Shown piece by piece: positions 44,795 through 57,300 of a DNA stretch of 64,000 bases (position 1 is the stretch's first letter; the number at the start of each line of letters is the position of its first letter). The position numbers and the translations under genes are program-made. The notes beneath the pieces were generated by a model, which ran no database searches, had not been told where the DNA came from, and saw only the letters and a list, made by a program, of their open reading frames with translations. This DNA is from Leptodactylus fallax (taxonomy: Eukaryota > Chordata > Amphibia > Anura > Leptodactylidae): NCBI GenBank assembly GCA_947044405.1, contig CAMRHE010000333.1, positions 930,001-994,000 of the forward strand. The letters run 5' to 3'.

Positions 44795-47644
44795 GAATAT
44801 ACGCACAACACAATAACAACCAAACACCTAATATATGTAGGATGCTACAGAGATACAGGGTCAGCTAGCTACATGCAAGAAAACAGGCAAGACTGCCACT
44901 TTCCTACCTGGTATACGAATAACCAATGTTATTTGGTTGGATGCAAGTATTGGGGGAGGAACAAGAAGAGATGGCCTTAGCCATATGCAATGTGGGCACA
45001 AATCCTGATGTGCTGTGGCTAGTAGCATATAGCTGCCTTCAGGGTTACAGTGTTATGAGGGTTATAGTAATATTTCATGGTTTTATTAATTTAGTAGTAG
45101 TAGTGCGGTTTCAATAAGAATGTCTCTTAGGCTGCTTTCTGTCCGTATAATGTAGGGAAAGTTCCCAACTCATTTGCTGAACATACAGATAACACCCCTA
45201 TAGATGCCCACGTAAAATAAAAAGCAGTACGTTTTTTTTTTTGTTTTTTTTTTTACACTATTCCATGCAGCAAAAAAAGCAGGAACTCCAATGGCTACCA
45301 CCAACACAGAGGCTATTTTTGCCTCCTACTGGCGAAGGGACATCTAGGGGTCTGTCATATATGCGGATGGGACATAATGTGAAAGCAGCCTAAGAGGGAT
45401 TGTCTCAAATTTAACATTGACAGCATCCAATGAAGTAAGTGACCTATGATATATTGATATTCCAATATGCAATGTGAGATAGTGACTTAAATGTTTAGCA
45501 AAAATACACATCTAGGAGTTTAAGATCTCCTACACATGGCAGCGCAGTGTGTACATGGCATGTATGACTCCATACCGCAGCATTAGGTGCTTCCCTATCA
45601 CCATTCTATAGAAATATTCTCCCTGAAAAGCATTGCCCCTCAGGAACAATACTATTATAGTACTGAATCTTATGTAGCAAGTTACAATACTTTTTTCTGT
45701 TCGATGTAGATGGAATCCTATAGAAAGACTTTCATGTAAAATCAGTAGGGCCTGCTTACTGTAGATGAATGGGATAATTTCCTATAGATGCAAAACTAAT
45801 GACATGTATTTTATGGTAGTTCAGAAAATAAAATTCCACTTCTACTTACTAAGAAGTTATTCTTCCATTAAATCTGCAGATGTGACAAGTGCAGGGAATC
45901 AAATATTCTGGATTACTGGCGATCATAGAAGAGGATACAGATGCAGCGACTGACGGTGACAGATGGCGCCACAATATCAAGGTAGCGCATCATTGTATTA
46001 GTAAATTATTACAGGGTTAAGAGCGCGGCACACCAGCTATCAGCTATCACTACATCCCTATAGACACTTTTCTGAAAGACAGACTGAAGTCAGAATTCTG
46101 ACATGAGAGAGGTTGGCCGCATCTTCCGCTTCTCAGTTTCCATCTACCGTAGTTTTAGCATTCTGTCATAAAAACAAGTTATAGTTTATCAGAAATGTTC
46201 CACTGTAAAATAAAAGGAACTTGACTGATCTCCATTTTCTAATTTGTCAAGAGGGGTATATCTGATTTATGCTAGAACAAAAAGGGTTAATATCACAAGT
46301 ACATGCATACGGTAAATTAAATATAGTCAATATGATATTCATAAAAAACATGGGGGAAGAAGATGGCACATTGCAAAATATTTGAGATCTCACAACTACA
46401 ACGACTGTATCACAGAGGAGACGCTTCTTGTTGCCCAAAAGTCAGATTTTCACAGCGCTTTTGCAATATATCTACATAGGAAGTAGGTTTATTGCTGTAT
46501 GGCATCATAAAATCATGACAGTAAAGGTAAGTGGTTTCATTTTTGCTGCACATTTCATGTAAATTACAATAACCAAAATGTAAAGTCCTTTATTTAAGAA
46601 TATAGGATTAAAAATATAAAAATCTTTAAAAAAAAAAAAAAAAATCACTTACTTTCAACAGAAGCAGATTATACCCTACAGCATGATATATTGGGAAGAG
46701 GGGTTTCCTGTGTGTGTTTTTTTTATTTTTTTTTATGGGAATTACACATTTTACTGAATATGAATTCTGGAGCATCACTTGTTAAGTTTACATACTACAG
46801 TTCCTCTTTAATTCCTCCTGGAAACATATAAGCAAACTCCCAACTCCGCTGTCTACTTAGTGCGGACTGCCTGAGAGTATTCGGGAACACACCCTGGTTG
46901 TCAACCTATACATACATTTCTAGGAGAAAACTGAGAAACAGCACAAAATGTGCCATTACTGACTAATGCAGAGAATATTCTGCCCACAATACAGCTGCCT
47001 CCTCGCTTTGTATATGAAAGATGAATTTTAACGCGAGGTGGTGCTGAAATCCATACCCACCAATTCATGTTTGTTAGAAATCCCATTGTTGCACTGCGTT
47101 ATAATGTTATCTTTTATTTCATTACTTTTTACATTTACAAGGTTACAATAAACCTTGCACACTTTTGGTAACACCTTGGTAAATAAGAGATAGCCGTTCT
47201 TTTATCGAGGGCAATATTTTCTTCTTCGCGTACCTTCTCTTCCAGCACGTGAAGCTTGTTATAGAAAAAAGTGAGACTTGTAATGTAGAAAGCAGCCGTT
47301 CAATCACACTCAACGTTTGTTCACTTCTCACCCTATTTACAAAAATAATTCTCAAAAAGTTCATACAAAGTTACAAAGATGAAGGAAAAAGTTTCAGGAG
47401 TCTTTAAAAGCGTCTGAAATGCTAATTGTAATAAGGACCCACATAAGGTATGTCTGTCTTCCTTCCATCTGGACTCCCCCCCCCCCCAAACGACACGAGG
47501 AAAACCTCCTGCAATGTGATTATCTTCCTGAATATCAGAGGGGACACTAGACAACCGTAGAGTCTGTTCCACTGCCACTACCAAATACTGCAGTAAGACA
47601 TTGTCTTCTCCATTATAGCTCATGGTGTAATAATGCATTCCCTT
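44190..47644 (-). other. fnip1: inferred 3' UTR of fnip1
   Basis: Directly downstream of the fnip1 stop codon, ~3.4 kb of A/T-rich sequence lacks exons or intact transposons. The human gene also has a long 3' UTR of about 3 kb. Candidate AATAAA signals on the minus strand lie at 46488-46493 and 44212-44217, and the latter gives the end used here. A 31-base T run (complement of 44758-44788) lies inside. The end is an inference without transcript data. Confidence 0.5.
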
Positions 47645-47723
47645 TTACAGAAGGATCTGTGCAACATATGGAGAGTGGGTGCTGGCAACTGCCGCAAGTA
47701 ACGGAAGATCATTGGATTCGATT
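47645..47723 (-). CDS. fnip1: fnip1 last coding exon (folliculin-interacting protein 1 C-terminus)
   Basis: After an acceptor TTTTTTTCCAG the exon finishes a split Gly codon and encodes IESNDLPLLAAVAS then THSPYVAQILL and TAA (47645-47647), essentially the vertebrate FNIP1 C-terminus. It closes the FNIP C-terminal (DENN-like) domain that contacts folliculin. It is too short to appear as an ordinary ORF and was placed by phase (79 bases: 1 + 25 codons + stop) and homology. The upstream intron is 1.6 kb and carries a MITE (48293-48505). Confidence 0.93.
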
Positions 47724-48292
47724 CTGGAAAAAAATTAGACACATCATTTCACTTACTGCACTGAACAAGAAACATGAAAAAAGATGCACAAAGACGGTCA
47801 CAGAAAACGTGTAAAGTCAGACATTAAACATCTACCGTAGATATGTAGGCTGAAGGACATGCAATTGTCTAAGAAACTGCAGCCAGGGGATAACACTATA
47901 CTGCAACTGCAATGCTTCCCCAGAACACAATGTAGTCACTACAAGATATCCACCTGCCAGGCGCTTGAAGGCTACCTAGCATTTTTAATACCTTTTGACA
48001 AGCCACAGTGACAGGTCAGAAGCTGTGTGACAATGACAATGCTCAATTCTCCTTGAAGAGCGGAGACAGCGGGGTATAGACATAAGAAGTATATGAGCCT
48101 GTATGCCACTAGCTTTGATTGGCTCTCCTTGGAGGGACTGCGTACAAAGCAGAACACTTCTGGCACTCCTTTGACTTAGCAATTGGTGGTCTCTGGCCAC
48201 CCCAAGGATCAACATGTCTAACATGTTTCTATGACGTCATAAGGTTTTTTTTTTTGTTTTTTTTGTTTGATTTTAATAATCTCTAAACCTTT

Positions 48293-48505
48293 TAAGGCTA
48301 AAGCCCCACGTTGCGGAAACGCAGCTTTTTCTGTTGCTGATTTTGTTGCGGTTTTTTGAGTCAAAGCCAGGAGTGGATTGAGCAGTAGGTAGAAGTATAA
48401 GAACTTCCTATATAGTTCACAATCGTTTTGTAACCATTCTTGGATTTGGCTCAAAAAAACACAACAAAAAAAGCTGCAATTCTGCAACGTGGGGCCTCAG
48501 CCTAA
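48293..48505. repeat. intronic MITE, 'gccccacgttgc' family, copy 1
   Basis: Ends are inverted: taaggctaaagccccacgtt on the left and the complement of ttaggctgaggccccacgtt on the right. It has no coding capacity. A second copy is at 62617-62853 with the same inner text (gagcagaaggg/gagcagtaggt, then agaagtataagaac). It sits in the last fnip1 intron. Confidence 0.8.
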
Positions 48506-49334
48506 AAGTGGTTGTACTTCTGTCCTATCCTCCTGAGAAGGGTTTGATAACTGGAGTGCTAACAATCAATAAGCACAGGGGTCTGACTCCCCCTAGGACC
48601 ACTGCTCCATTTAAACAGAGGGACTTAAAGGGAATCTATGCCCACTCACAGATAGGTTAGGGTCACGTGAATTAAATGCTGTTTTCCCCTTGAGAATCGA
48701 TGCGTCTATTGCTGACATATTTCTGTTTCTGTAAACATGCAAATGAGCACTTTGACAATATGCAAATGAGCCCTTTAGAGCAAGAAGGGCATTGGTCCAA
48801 ACGTCAATATCTCTACAACGGAGGGACCGATTCACAAGCATAAAATAAAAGTTTTATTAAGGTGACCCTAACCTACCTATCTATCTGTGTGGCTGAGTTG
48901 ATATGCTGAATTCTGGTGACAGACTTCTTTTAAGACACCATTCTTGGGAATGATGGGGGTCCCAGCGATCAGACACTAATTCCATCAAACACTTATCATT
49001 AGACACGTAGAGGTTGTCCCTTAAACAAGATTGTGTGGAAAGCGGACAAGTCTTGTTCATGTCTTGTCAAGTCTAGACATGAAGTATATAAAGAACAAAT
49101 CAATAACAGTATTTTCTAACTTTTCTAGAAGACTGCTATAAGCTCTAGTTTTACGCTGCATTTTTGTGAAGAACTGAAGGTGCACAACAGCTTGACTCCA
49201 TGTTGGAATCTTGAGCTTTTACTTGTAGGGTATAACTGACATTAGAGGTTACCTCCAATTGGAACATTGTTATCTCAAGCACAATATTGTCTAGTTTTAA
49301 AGAAGCCATGTCAATTCATGAAATGAGGTCTTAC

Positions 49335-49450
49335 CCTAACACCATGCTGAGCTCCTTCACATGAACTCTGGTTTGTCCTTTCAGATATTCCGAAAGCATC
49401 CTGCTTTTGAAGTAGAGTTCCTGCAGGCGGTCTTCCAGATGCATGATGCA
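49335..49450 (-). CDS. fnip1: fnip1 coding exon (FNIP C-terminal domain)
   Basis: Acceptor CACCATCAG and donor GG|GTAAGA bound 116 bases encoding [19 protein letters not shown] then [19 protein letters not shown], plus two bases of Gly. This matches the conserved helix region of FNIP1 near its C-terminus, with a few substitutions (SRM for SKM, LSM for LGV). Phase joins exactly with 47723 and 49527. Confidence 0.95.
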
Positions 49451-49526
49451 CTGATGGTGAGGAAAAGGTTAAGTTAATACAACGCTTTTCTTTACAGTCC
49501 CCACAAATGCCATTAACGATACTTAC

Positions 49527-49724
49527 AAAGTTTGCTGATAAGTTGTGTTTATAAAGCTGGAGCGTGGAATGAAGAAGGCTGGAGATCAGGCTGGATACCA
49601 GCACCTCCTTGCCTAACTTGTTATCAGTCGTCCTCCTCTGACTACTGGCCACTTGTACCGACCATTTATCCACGTCTGCAATAATGCAGACAGCCTCTGC
49701 AATGGGTTCATCCAAAACTGGATG
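49527..49724 (-). CDS. fnip1: fnip1 coding exon (FNIP C-terminal domain)
   Basis: 198 bases, 66 whole codons, from [17 protein letters not shown] to [10 protein letters not shown], between acceptor CTTCCACAG and donor GTAAGT. It belongs to the FNIP C-terminal domain, the most conserved part of the protein across vertebrates, needed for binding folliculin. The intron on its 3' side is only 76 bp. Confidence 0.96.
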
Positions 49725-49890
49725 CTGTGGAAGGAAATCAAACAATTGTATAAACCAGTTGGTAACAGTAAGTCGGTGACAGCCATCACTCTTTGAGATA
49801 CCCACAAGAATGACAGTTTCCCCGACTGAGTAAATCAAACATCAGCTCTTCACCCTCTTACCCATTCCCCTTTAGGTGAGAATTACATAC

Positions 49891-50058
49891 CTGTACAGCG
49901 TGTGACAAGTCTGACATCAGGCACTGCCTTAACTTCTCCTCACTTCCTATTCCTTGCAGAACAAAGTCTGGTACGTAGGACGAGCAATAGCCAGCTAACA
50001 AAGATCTCCCAAAGTTAGCAATGTTGGGCTTTACGGAGTTGACCTCCACCAGTTTCGA

Positions 50059-50059
<1 letters not shown>
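49891..50059 (-). CDS. fnip1: fnip1 coding exon (start of FNIP C-terminal domain)
   Basis: 169 bases encode [20 protein letters not shown] then [18 protein letters not shown] and [17 protein letters not shown], near-identical to mammalian FNIP1. The donor is CAG|GTATGT. The acceptor AAAAG|A follows a 31-base T homopolymer (complement of 50065-50095), an unusual polypyrimidine tract. The first base completes a Gly codon begun in the large upstream exon. Confidence 0.95.
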
Positions 50060-50097
<38 letters not shown>

Positions 50098-50332
50098 CAT
50101 GAAAGATTCTCAGAAATGATATACAATCTCCACCATCACATTTTCTGGGTAGGTCACCACTAGGCAATGTATCTAACAACTAGAGCCATAAAATCGCAGT
50201 GCTGTCCATACACTTGCCCCACTCAATTGTCGGACAAAGCACATAAAGCGTCAAGAACTCTCTTAAACAGTAAATGAGATGTAAATCAAGTATTTTGGTG
50301 CAAAGTACAGCATTATTGTGGTGCATTTGTAT

Positions 50333-50564
50333 AAGGCCTCATGCATATGACCGAGTGGGTGCCAATTTTTTTTTTTTTTTTTTTTTAACAGGAGGCACTT
50401 AGCTCACACTCACATGATATCAGAATGCCTTCATTGATTTCTATGGGGGTGTTCCATCCGGTTCAGATCCGATATCACAGAACAGGATATGACCTGCTCT
50501 ATAATTTTTGGATCGGAATGGAGCACCTATCAGACAGCACACTCGGTCATGTGCATGGGGCCTA
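50333..50564. repeat. intronic MITE with 'aaggcctcatgcatatgacc' ends
   Basis: The left end aaggcctcatgcatatgacc and the right end actcggtcatgtgcatgggg plus cctta-like bases are imperfect inverted copies. The ~230-bp element has no ORF of note and lies in the fnip1 intron between 50059 and 50794. Confidence 0.75.
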
Positions 50565-50793
50565 AGTGACTCCCCTATACACAAATTGATACATTTTGGA
50601 CCTTTTCCAGCACAGGCAGCAAAAGAAACGCACATTATATAATTGGAAAATTTACAAGTAAATGTAGACCTGAAATTTCTTTCTTAGCATCATTACACTG
50701 TGGTGCATTTAATAGTATGTCCTTTTTGGCATCTCCCATTATGCCAATGTTGGGTAACTAACTGTGTGTAACATCATGTAGACAACTCCTCAC

Positions 50794-52177
50794 CCTGGAA
50801 ACTGTATCTCGTCTTCCTCCATCCATTCTTCTTGCTCAGCCCCGTAGTAGTTAATACTTGGTATGAGAAGCTCATGGCCTGTGTCCTCGCTTTCACTGTC
50901 ACCAAGGGCACTATCTGAGCTCTCATTCCTTGGAATGTCCCAGTCAGCACCCACTTCTACTTTACTTTCAGATTTCTCTTTATCCCCATGGGGGACAGAT
51001 ACAGAGACTTTGTCTCTTTGGTCCTGCTCAGCAAAGCAGTTTTTGCATAAATTCGGAAGAACTGAATTTGTTACATCAGAAGATGGTTTAACTGTTTCAC
51101 AAAGTTTGTTAGAGAACCCCGAGTCACTGTCCTGATCAGACTTTTTTGTACCTCCTTTTGGAATTTCATCAATGATCTTTGCCTCGATAGAACCATCATC
51201 TGGAAAATATTCATCAAACATGCTAATATTTTCAGGATGAAAAGGATTCCAGTTCTGGATTTTGCTTGTCACCCGGGGAAGCTTCTCAGATGAGCCACCA
51301 GTTTTTTGGTCCTCGGTATTTGGTTTTGCCACACTGAACTGGTGATCAGCGAGTGTCCTCTGTTCCTGCACTGGATTTAGTTGGTGTTTTTGCATCTGAT
51401 CTGCTACATTTTGGATTTTGATCTCTATATCAGAATCCGGTGACATAGAATCGCCAATCTGAAATTTCACCTTGTTTAGAAGATGACCAGAGCCACAAGG
51501 CATTGCAGCAGACTTGTCAGGAGGTTTCTTCTCTATGCTAATTTCACTAGTTCTTATGCCTTTGACGCTTAGGCTTTCATCCTGTGGGTTTTCATTTTCC
51601 AAACCCTGAACTTCTGGCTCAAGGCTACCCACTACCAAGACACATTTGTCTAATGGAGCTGCCCCAATGTTAATGACAGTCTCTACCTTGGCATCCAGAC
51701 AAGGTCTTGATTTATCCTTGTAGACTTCGGAATAACCGTTGTCCTCCTGGCTGGATGACTGAGAAATATCATTGCTGGCCTCAACTGACTCTGAAAAAGA
51801 TTCAGGATTGTTTTCCTGAAGCAAGTCGTTGTTCTGCTGGTCGGTGAGAGGACACTGGCAACACTGACATCTATTTTCAGAAGTCCGCGTTTCCTCTGTA
51901 TCTCTGCTCAGTAAGCAGCCCTTATTCTTGTGCATTGTGATTAGCACATAGTCGGTCTCCTCTACCTCTCCTTTCTGCAGCATGGTAGTGATGACTGTAC
52001 CGGGCATAACAATGGCTTCATCTTCTCCACTCTCCAAGAGGTGGGTCTCTTGGAGTTCAGAACACCGGATGAAGTAGGTAAGAAAATACAGCAACCTCTG
52101 CACCAGATCTTGCCTCTTGCCTACAACAACTGTTCGTGAGGACCGTACAGGAGACCCAATTGCGCCATATAAATCAC
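50794..52177 (-). CDS. fnip1: fnip1 large central coding exon (460 codons)
   Basis: Acceptor TCTGTGTAG|GT and donor CCAGG|GTGAGG bound 1384 bases. The start DLYGAIGSPVR and VVVGKRQDLVQRLLYFLTYF then IRCSELQETHLLESGEDEAIVMPG is very conserved. The middle is a long, poorly conserved, probably disordered linker, as in all FNIPs. The end carries NESSDSALGDSESEDTGH (50874-50927), the serine cluster modified by CK2 in mammals. A cysteine cluster RCQCCQC (51852-51869) lies where human FNIP1 has its redox degron. The linker (PPDKS, GDSMSPDSD, QDQRDKVSVSVPHGDKE) identifies FNIP1 rather than FNIP2. The frame reads through both splice sites, giving a longer spurious ORF. Confidence 0.97.
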
Positions 52178-54202
52178 CTACACAGATAAGAGAAAAATGT
52201 TCAGTAAACAAGTTACAATGCCAAGATAAAAAAAAAACGCCTAATGTTTTTGTGATTCTGGACTCTTGCCCTCTGATACATTTCCTTATGACCTTATTTA
52301 GTATCAGAAGTTTTCCCATAGTCATACAACAACACTGTTCACAAGGCTTCTCTTATGACTACAAACACTTCGTACCAATAACTTGCTCAATTTAAGGTAA
52401 CTGTGAAAACACTGTATCTGGTCATACATGTTAGACCCTCTCTTACACATGCATATTTGGCCCGGTCTAGAGTATATGTTCTGGAAGGGGAGAGAGGCAG
52501 AGGCTATCTCCTGAGAACAAAAGAAAGGTAAATGCTGAAAACCAACATACCTAACAATTCTCTCCATTGCTGCAAAGCAGCTCTCTAAATGCTGTTAACA
52601 GCGGTAAGGCAAGACGGCTGCCCCCTAACCATGTATAGAATTTAATAAAAAAAAAAAAAAAAAAAAAAAATCAGTATCTTCTTTTAATCAGTTTCAATCA
52701 TCATGACATACAGGGTGATATCCACAGCAAATCCTCAGAAAAATTTGCATACAACACATTCAGTTTTTGGAGGTGTCCATGCAATCGGAGGTGAAAAATT
52801 TAGCCTTGTGGAAGTACCCTCACAACTTCTGTGGTCTAAATACTCCACCTAATAAATTGGGGAGCAACAATACATTGCACAGAAAGGGTCTTCAAGCTGC
52901 AGCCATGTCTATACGTGTCAGTATGTCCTGTATATTGCATTATTAAGGAATAACAGCTAAATGAATAGAGAAAAGGTAACCCGACACCACCCCTTTATGT
53001 ATCGTTCCAGCCTATAATTTTTGTAAAGGTTGCTTCCTTTTTTAAAAAAATTTTTAAAAAAAGACAGTAGGTGGCAGCAGAACATAAGAAACAATAGGTG
53101 CACCACACCCACAGTAACTGGACGTAAAAAAGGTAAAAGAAATGTAGCAATATTGGGATTGCATCTCTCTGGTAGATACATGTATAATCCTAGTGTCTCT
53201 TACATAGATTTTTTTTTTTTTATACCTAATTTTCCATCCATTACGAGATTTGCTTCACAATGCGCTGTCTCTTCTGTCAGTTTACCCACATAGTAATTAT
53301 GGCCATGAAATCTGTGTGCCTACACAACAATTTCTAAGGACAAAGCCTACACAATGGTGCCACATAGCGAGCCAGCCCACACAGTATGCATGGTCACCAA
53401 CTTTTCCATGTACATTTCAGAGCGTTATTGCTGTAAGTTTAGTAACTGAAATGGAGTTTTCACCCAAAGTTGATCTCTATAGCATATTGATATACAGTGG
53501 TCCCTCAAGGCCCACGATGGCTTCAGGATACAATATTTTTAGCCTACAATGGTCTTTTCCACTGTAACTTGAAAGCACATATTGTACAACATACAATGCC
53601 AGCATCAGTCCAGATCTGGGGTTGGATCTTCCAGCCAATAAGCATTATACTAGTAAGACACCTGATTTAGTAATGTTGTTGCACTGACTGGCAGTCTGGT
53701 AGCGCCTCTTTACAGTACAGTACGGTACTACACGTGCTGCAATGCTCTTTACCTGTGTCAGGGTGAGCTGTTCCATTGGTCACCAGATGAGGGCACTCCA
53801 TGTTACTTTTCTGGTGCTCTTGTATGTTCTGCCCTCAGCAAAGGAGTGACTTATAGCTTCCAGCAGTCATATTTGGCCTATATGTAAGGACTTGCTCTAC
53901 CTGTATCAGTTATCTTTTTTTTTTTCTTATTTTGACATGGCATATTAGGTATTCAGAACCAATTACTAGTTATAACCTCAATTTATAAGGTTGCCTGAGA
54001 ACCTACTAATATGTTACCTCAAGGGACCAATGTAATGTAAGCTAAACTGATGCAAACCTAATTTTGTAAATGTGTCTGTAATAACCACAATCATTATGAA
54101 AAAAAAATGTAACAATAGCAGAATGTGAGATAAAACCAGGTAGACTCCAATACGATCTACAGGTTTAAAGAGTCACGCTCAAGACGCTCGCACAGAACTT
54201 AC
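52178..54202 (-). other. fnip1: fnip1 intron with a mariner-type MITE
   Basis: A 2.0-kb intron between the DLYGAIG exon and the FLPALI exon, with no further exon in it. It contains a run of about 27-28 A near 52643-52670 and the MITE 53495-54032. Confidence 0.9.
53495..54032. repeat. MITE with TA target, 'cagtggtccctcaag' ends
   Basis: Starts cagtggtccctcaag and ends ctcaagggaccaatg, imperfect inverted repeats with TA on both sides (53493-53494 and 54033-54034). At 538 bp without a transposase it is a non-autonomous mariner/Tc1-type element. Confidence 0.75.
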
Positions 54203-54372
54203 CCAGTTGTGCCCAGAGAGGGTTGTATGGATGTGTCTTTGCCAACATGTCTACACTTTGTGATGAGTGTTTTTCAAGGAAGATTTTAATGGGAGGTTGT
54301 CCATTGGGCATCACAGTGGGAACCCATGCCAGGTGATTTGTGAGGACAGCAGTGATGAGAGCTGGAAGGAAC
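54203..54372 (-). CDS. fnip1: fnip1 coding exon (FNIP middle domain)
   Basis: 170 bases encode [20 protein letters not shown] then [20 protein letters not shown] and [16 protein letters not shown], with split codons on both sides (Q and G). This section is identical to human FNIP1 as I recall it and lies in the conserved middle (DENN-like) region. The acceptor is TTCTTTCAG, the donor CTGG|GTAAGT. Confidence 0.97.
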
Positions 54373-57300
54373 CTGAAAGAAGAAACACACTTGTTTAAAA
54401 TACACATGCAAATATGTGCCAATGCCCAAAAACAGTAAGTTAATGGGACAGATTTATTAATACAGGTGTAATTTCTCTAAATTTAAGACAGTGGCTGGAT
54501 GATATATTTAGCAGGTCTGTTATGCCGCCTCTTGCCTGCCTGACCTTTGACTTCTGTGCAAAAAGCTGTTGCAGTTTGGCTCATATAAGCAGCTTTCCCA
54601 CCCTTAAACACTTGACAAACGCGGTACATGGCATGTGCGCTAGAATTCTGTCTAACCCAATGATCCTAATAGCTACACAGTGTACTGGGATTAGAAACCT
54701 CACAACCCAAATGCTCTGCAATGTTCTCATTATTATTGTTGTTGTTGGTTTTAATCCAGTGTTTTTATTTTGATTTGTTAATTTTATAGAAAAAAGTAGA
54801 AAAACAAATAGTAAAATAACAACATTGTTTGTTTTTTTTTAAGCGTTTTCATGTGTTTACTCCCCTAAGGTAAGAATACAGCGGATGTGTTGATATAACA
54901 AGATGATGCAGACCTGAGGCTAACAGGTCTACTAAAGTCATGTACAAAAGAAATGTATTGTTATTTAATCACATTAGCAAAATGTGTCAGTGTTACAGGT
55001 GCCAATGAAATAGAGGAGAGTGAACCAAGTTAAAGACCTTACTGTTCATTGGTAAGCTAGGACATCGCTCCTAGACCCACTATAGTCTTTACTGCATGCT
55101 CCATATAAGGGTTACTTCATTTAAATGAGTTGCATAGGTCGTGGATAGTCGATCGGTGGAGGTACGACTCCTGGTACCACTGCCGATCAGCTGTTTGTTG
55201 GAGCTGCAATGTTCCAGAACTATACAGCTCTATATACTGAGTAGCAGTCAGCAAAAGTATTGCAAGCACAGTTCCATTACTTGAGGGTACATCAAAAGCA
55301 ATGTTGTGGACAACTCCTTTATTTTTTTGGGCTTCTATACAACCAACTCCATGGACTCCTTTCATACAGAGCACATGGGACCTCTGTTATAATGATCAGT
55401 GGGTGGCTCCACAGTTCGATCCCACCAATCTATCAGGTATTCCCTATTTACTTGTAGGATACATTCATAAATAACAGTAGTGGTGCAGCAGAAAGTCACA
55501 ACTCCTGCACCAGAAAGGAAAAATTGTTTGTTTAAATTGTTGGAATACTTTCCCCGTTCCGACCCCTAAGGCAGGACTTACAGGAAAAGCCAGGCCGTGC
55601 TGCTCTGTAACTCCCAAAAAGAATGGAAGCTACAGAAACAATGTAGTACAGCTGACCTACACAGTTTTCACAGCCTCAGTGTTATGGAAACATTGTGCCT
55701 AAATGTGCTATGCTCTTTCTGTAGATGCTACTCTCCTCTATGGGAGTTATGGGAACAGTGTAGTCAGTGTAGTGTAGTACTGCTTAGCTGTTCCTACAAG
55801 GCCTAGTGGTCAGGACTTAGAAGCAGTTATTCTCATCTCGGCAGTGATTTGCTAAGATGGCAATCAACCTTTAAGTTGCGACAGCTGGAGTTGTTACTGA
55901 CTGTTGTAACTTGATCTAGTAGCTCTGACAGGACTGACAGAAGAGAGGGGCTGAGGGAGTGCAGAGAGCAGATCAGGCAGAAATTAGTATCTGATTCTCT
56001 CCACCCCTGGAATATGACAGCTCTGTAGGAGAGGTTAATATGTATGTGTAATGTGCTTGTATGTATGTACTGTGTTTGTAATGTGTATACATGTATATAA
56101 TATGTGTGTATCACCTTACTGGGGGCTATTGTCAGAGGCAGAGGTCAATGTCCAGCAAATACAGGCTGAGTATGTATTTGTAGTTGCCACTTGATCACAA
56201 AGAACAAATATAGTATTTCTATACTGAAGTAATATTGCCCACATGTTCATACAAAAGAATATAAAATATGGTAACCTCAATTTATCTGCGGTACAAAAAC
56301 AAACCAAAAAAAAAAAACAAAAAACATTGCTGTCCACTGCCTAGCACGGAATATAACCATATCACCTTCCATAAATGGCGGTGGTAAATACTTAATAGCA
56401 GTGACAAACCAATATGAATATATCCAGCTATATAAGGCAACAATAACCACCCTGAGGGATGTGACCGGAGGAGCAAATATGTCACAAAATCTCACCCTGA
56501 TGCATGTGATGAGCTGTCCCGCTCCAAGATGACAGATAATCTGCTCTGGCTACAGGTACTCATGGGGATATTGTAGCAAAAATAAGCAAGCTTGATTTAC
56601 AGACTATTTATTATAGCTGTCAGCTTGAAATACTCTGCCGTGACAAACAACATACTGTATATGTGCATCATAACAGACTATACAGATTATACATGTGCTC
56701 ATAATAAACAGAGAAATCCTGCACTTTATCTCCTGAGACTAAAATAGAGTTAAGCTTCTTGTGTAAGTAAGACCGGGTAGTTAATGAATAGATGACTTAT
56801 GGAGCCCTACATAAATGTACACTGGTTGAATACGCATTCCCCTATAGGTGACCTGACCTTCTAACTTTTAGTAAATATGTAATTGAGCGCTACATGAAAT
56901 ATCAATTCTGCAGCATCTTTTCTTATAATTATGCACTATGCTGCTGTTCTGTTATTTCTATTATAATTTCATGAATAAACATATTATATTAAATATTAAT
57001 GAGTAAATATGTTCCAGAATTGTTATATGGAAAATACAAGTATTTACTAGACCAGACATGTCAGGAGAGCAAACAGGTCATCTTTTAAAATAAGGATTTG
57101 ACTCTGAACTATTTGTGTCTGTTTACACTGGACTCCTCTTTCTAGTCACAATGCTGGACTTTGGGCTACTGTTTACTATGGGGAATATCTGTGACATTCT
57201 CTCTGCTGGAGACTTTCCCAAACCTAAAAATAACTTTTTTTGTGTTTGGAGAATGGCACACCAAACTAGTGGGAAAATAAAATGTTACCCATTGCTTCCA

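Noticed and set aside
52178..52325. Extra N-terminal 49 residues (TMGKLLILNKV...) of the large fnip1 ORF
   Set aside because: They lie upstream of a good acceptor (TGTGTAG) and have no similarity to FNIP1; the neighbouring exon joins in phase at 52177. It is intron read-through.
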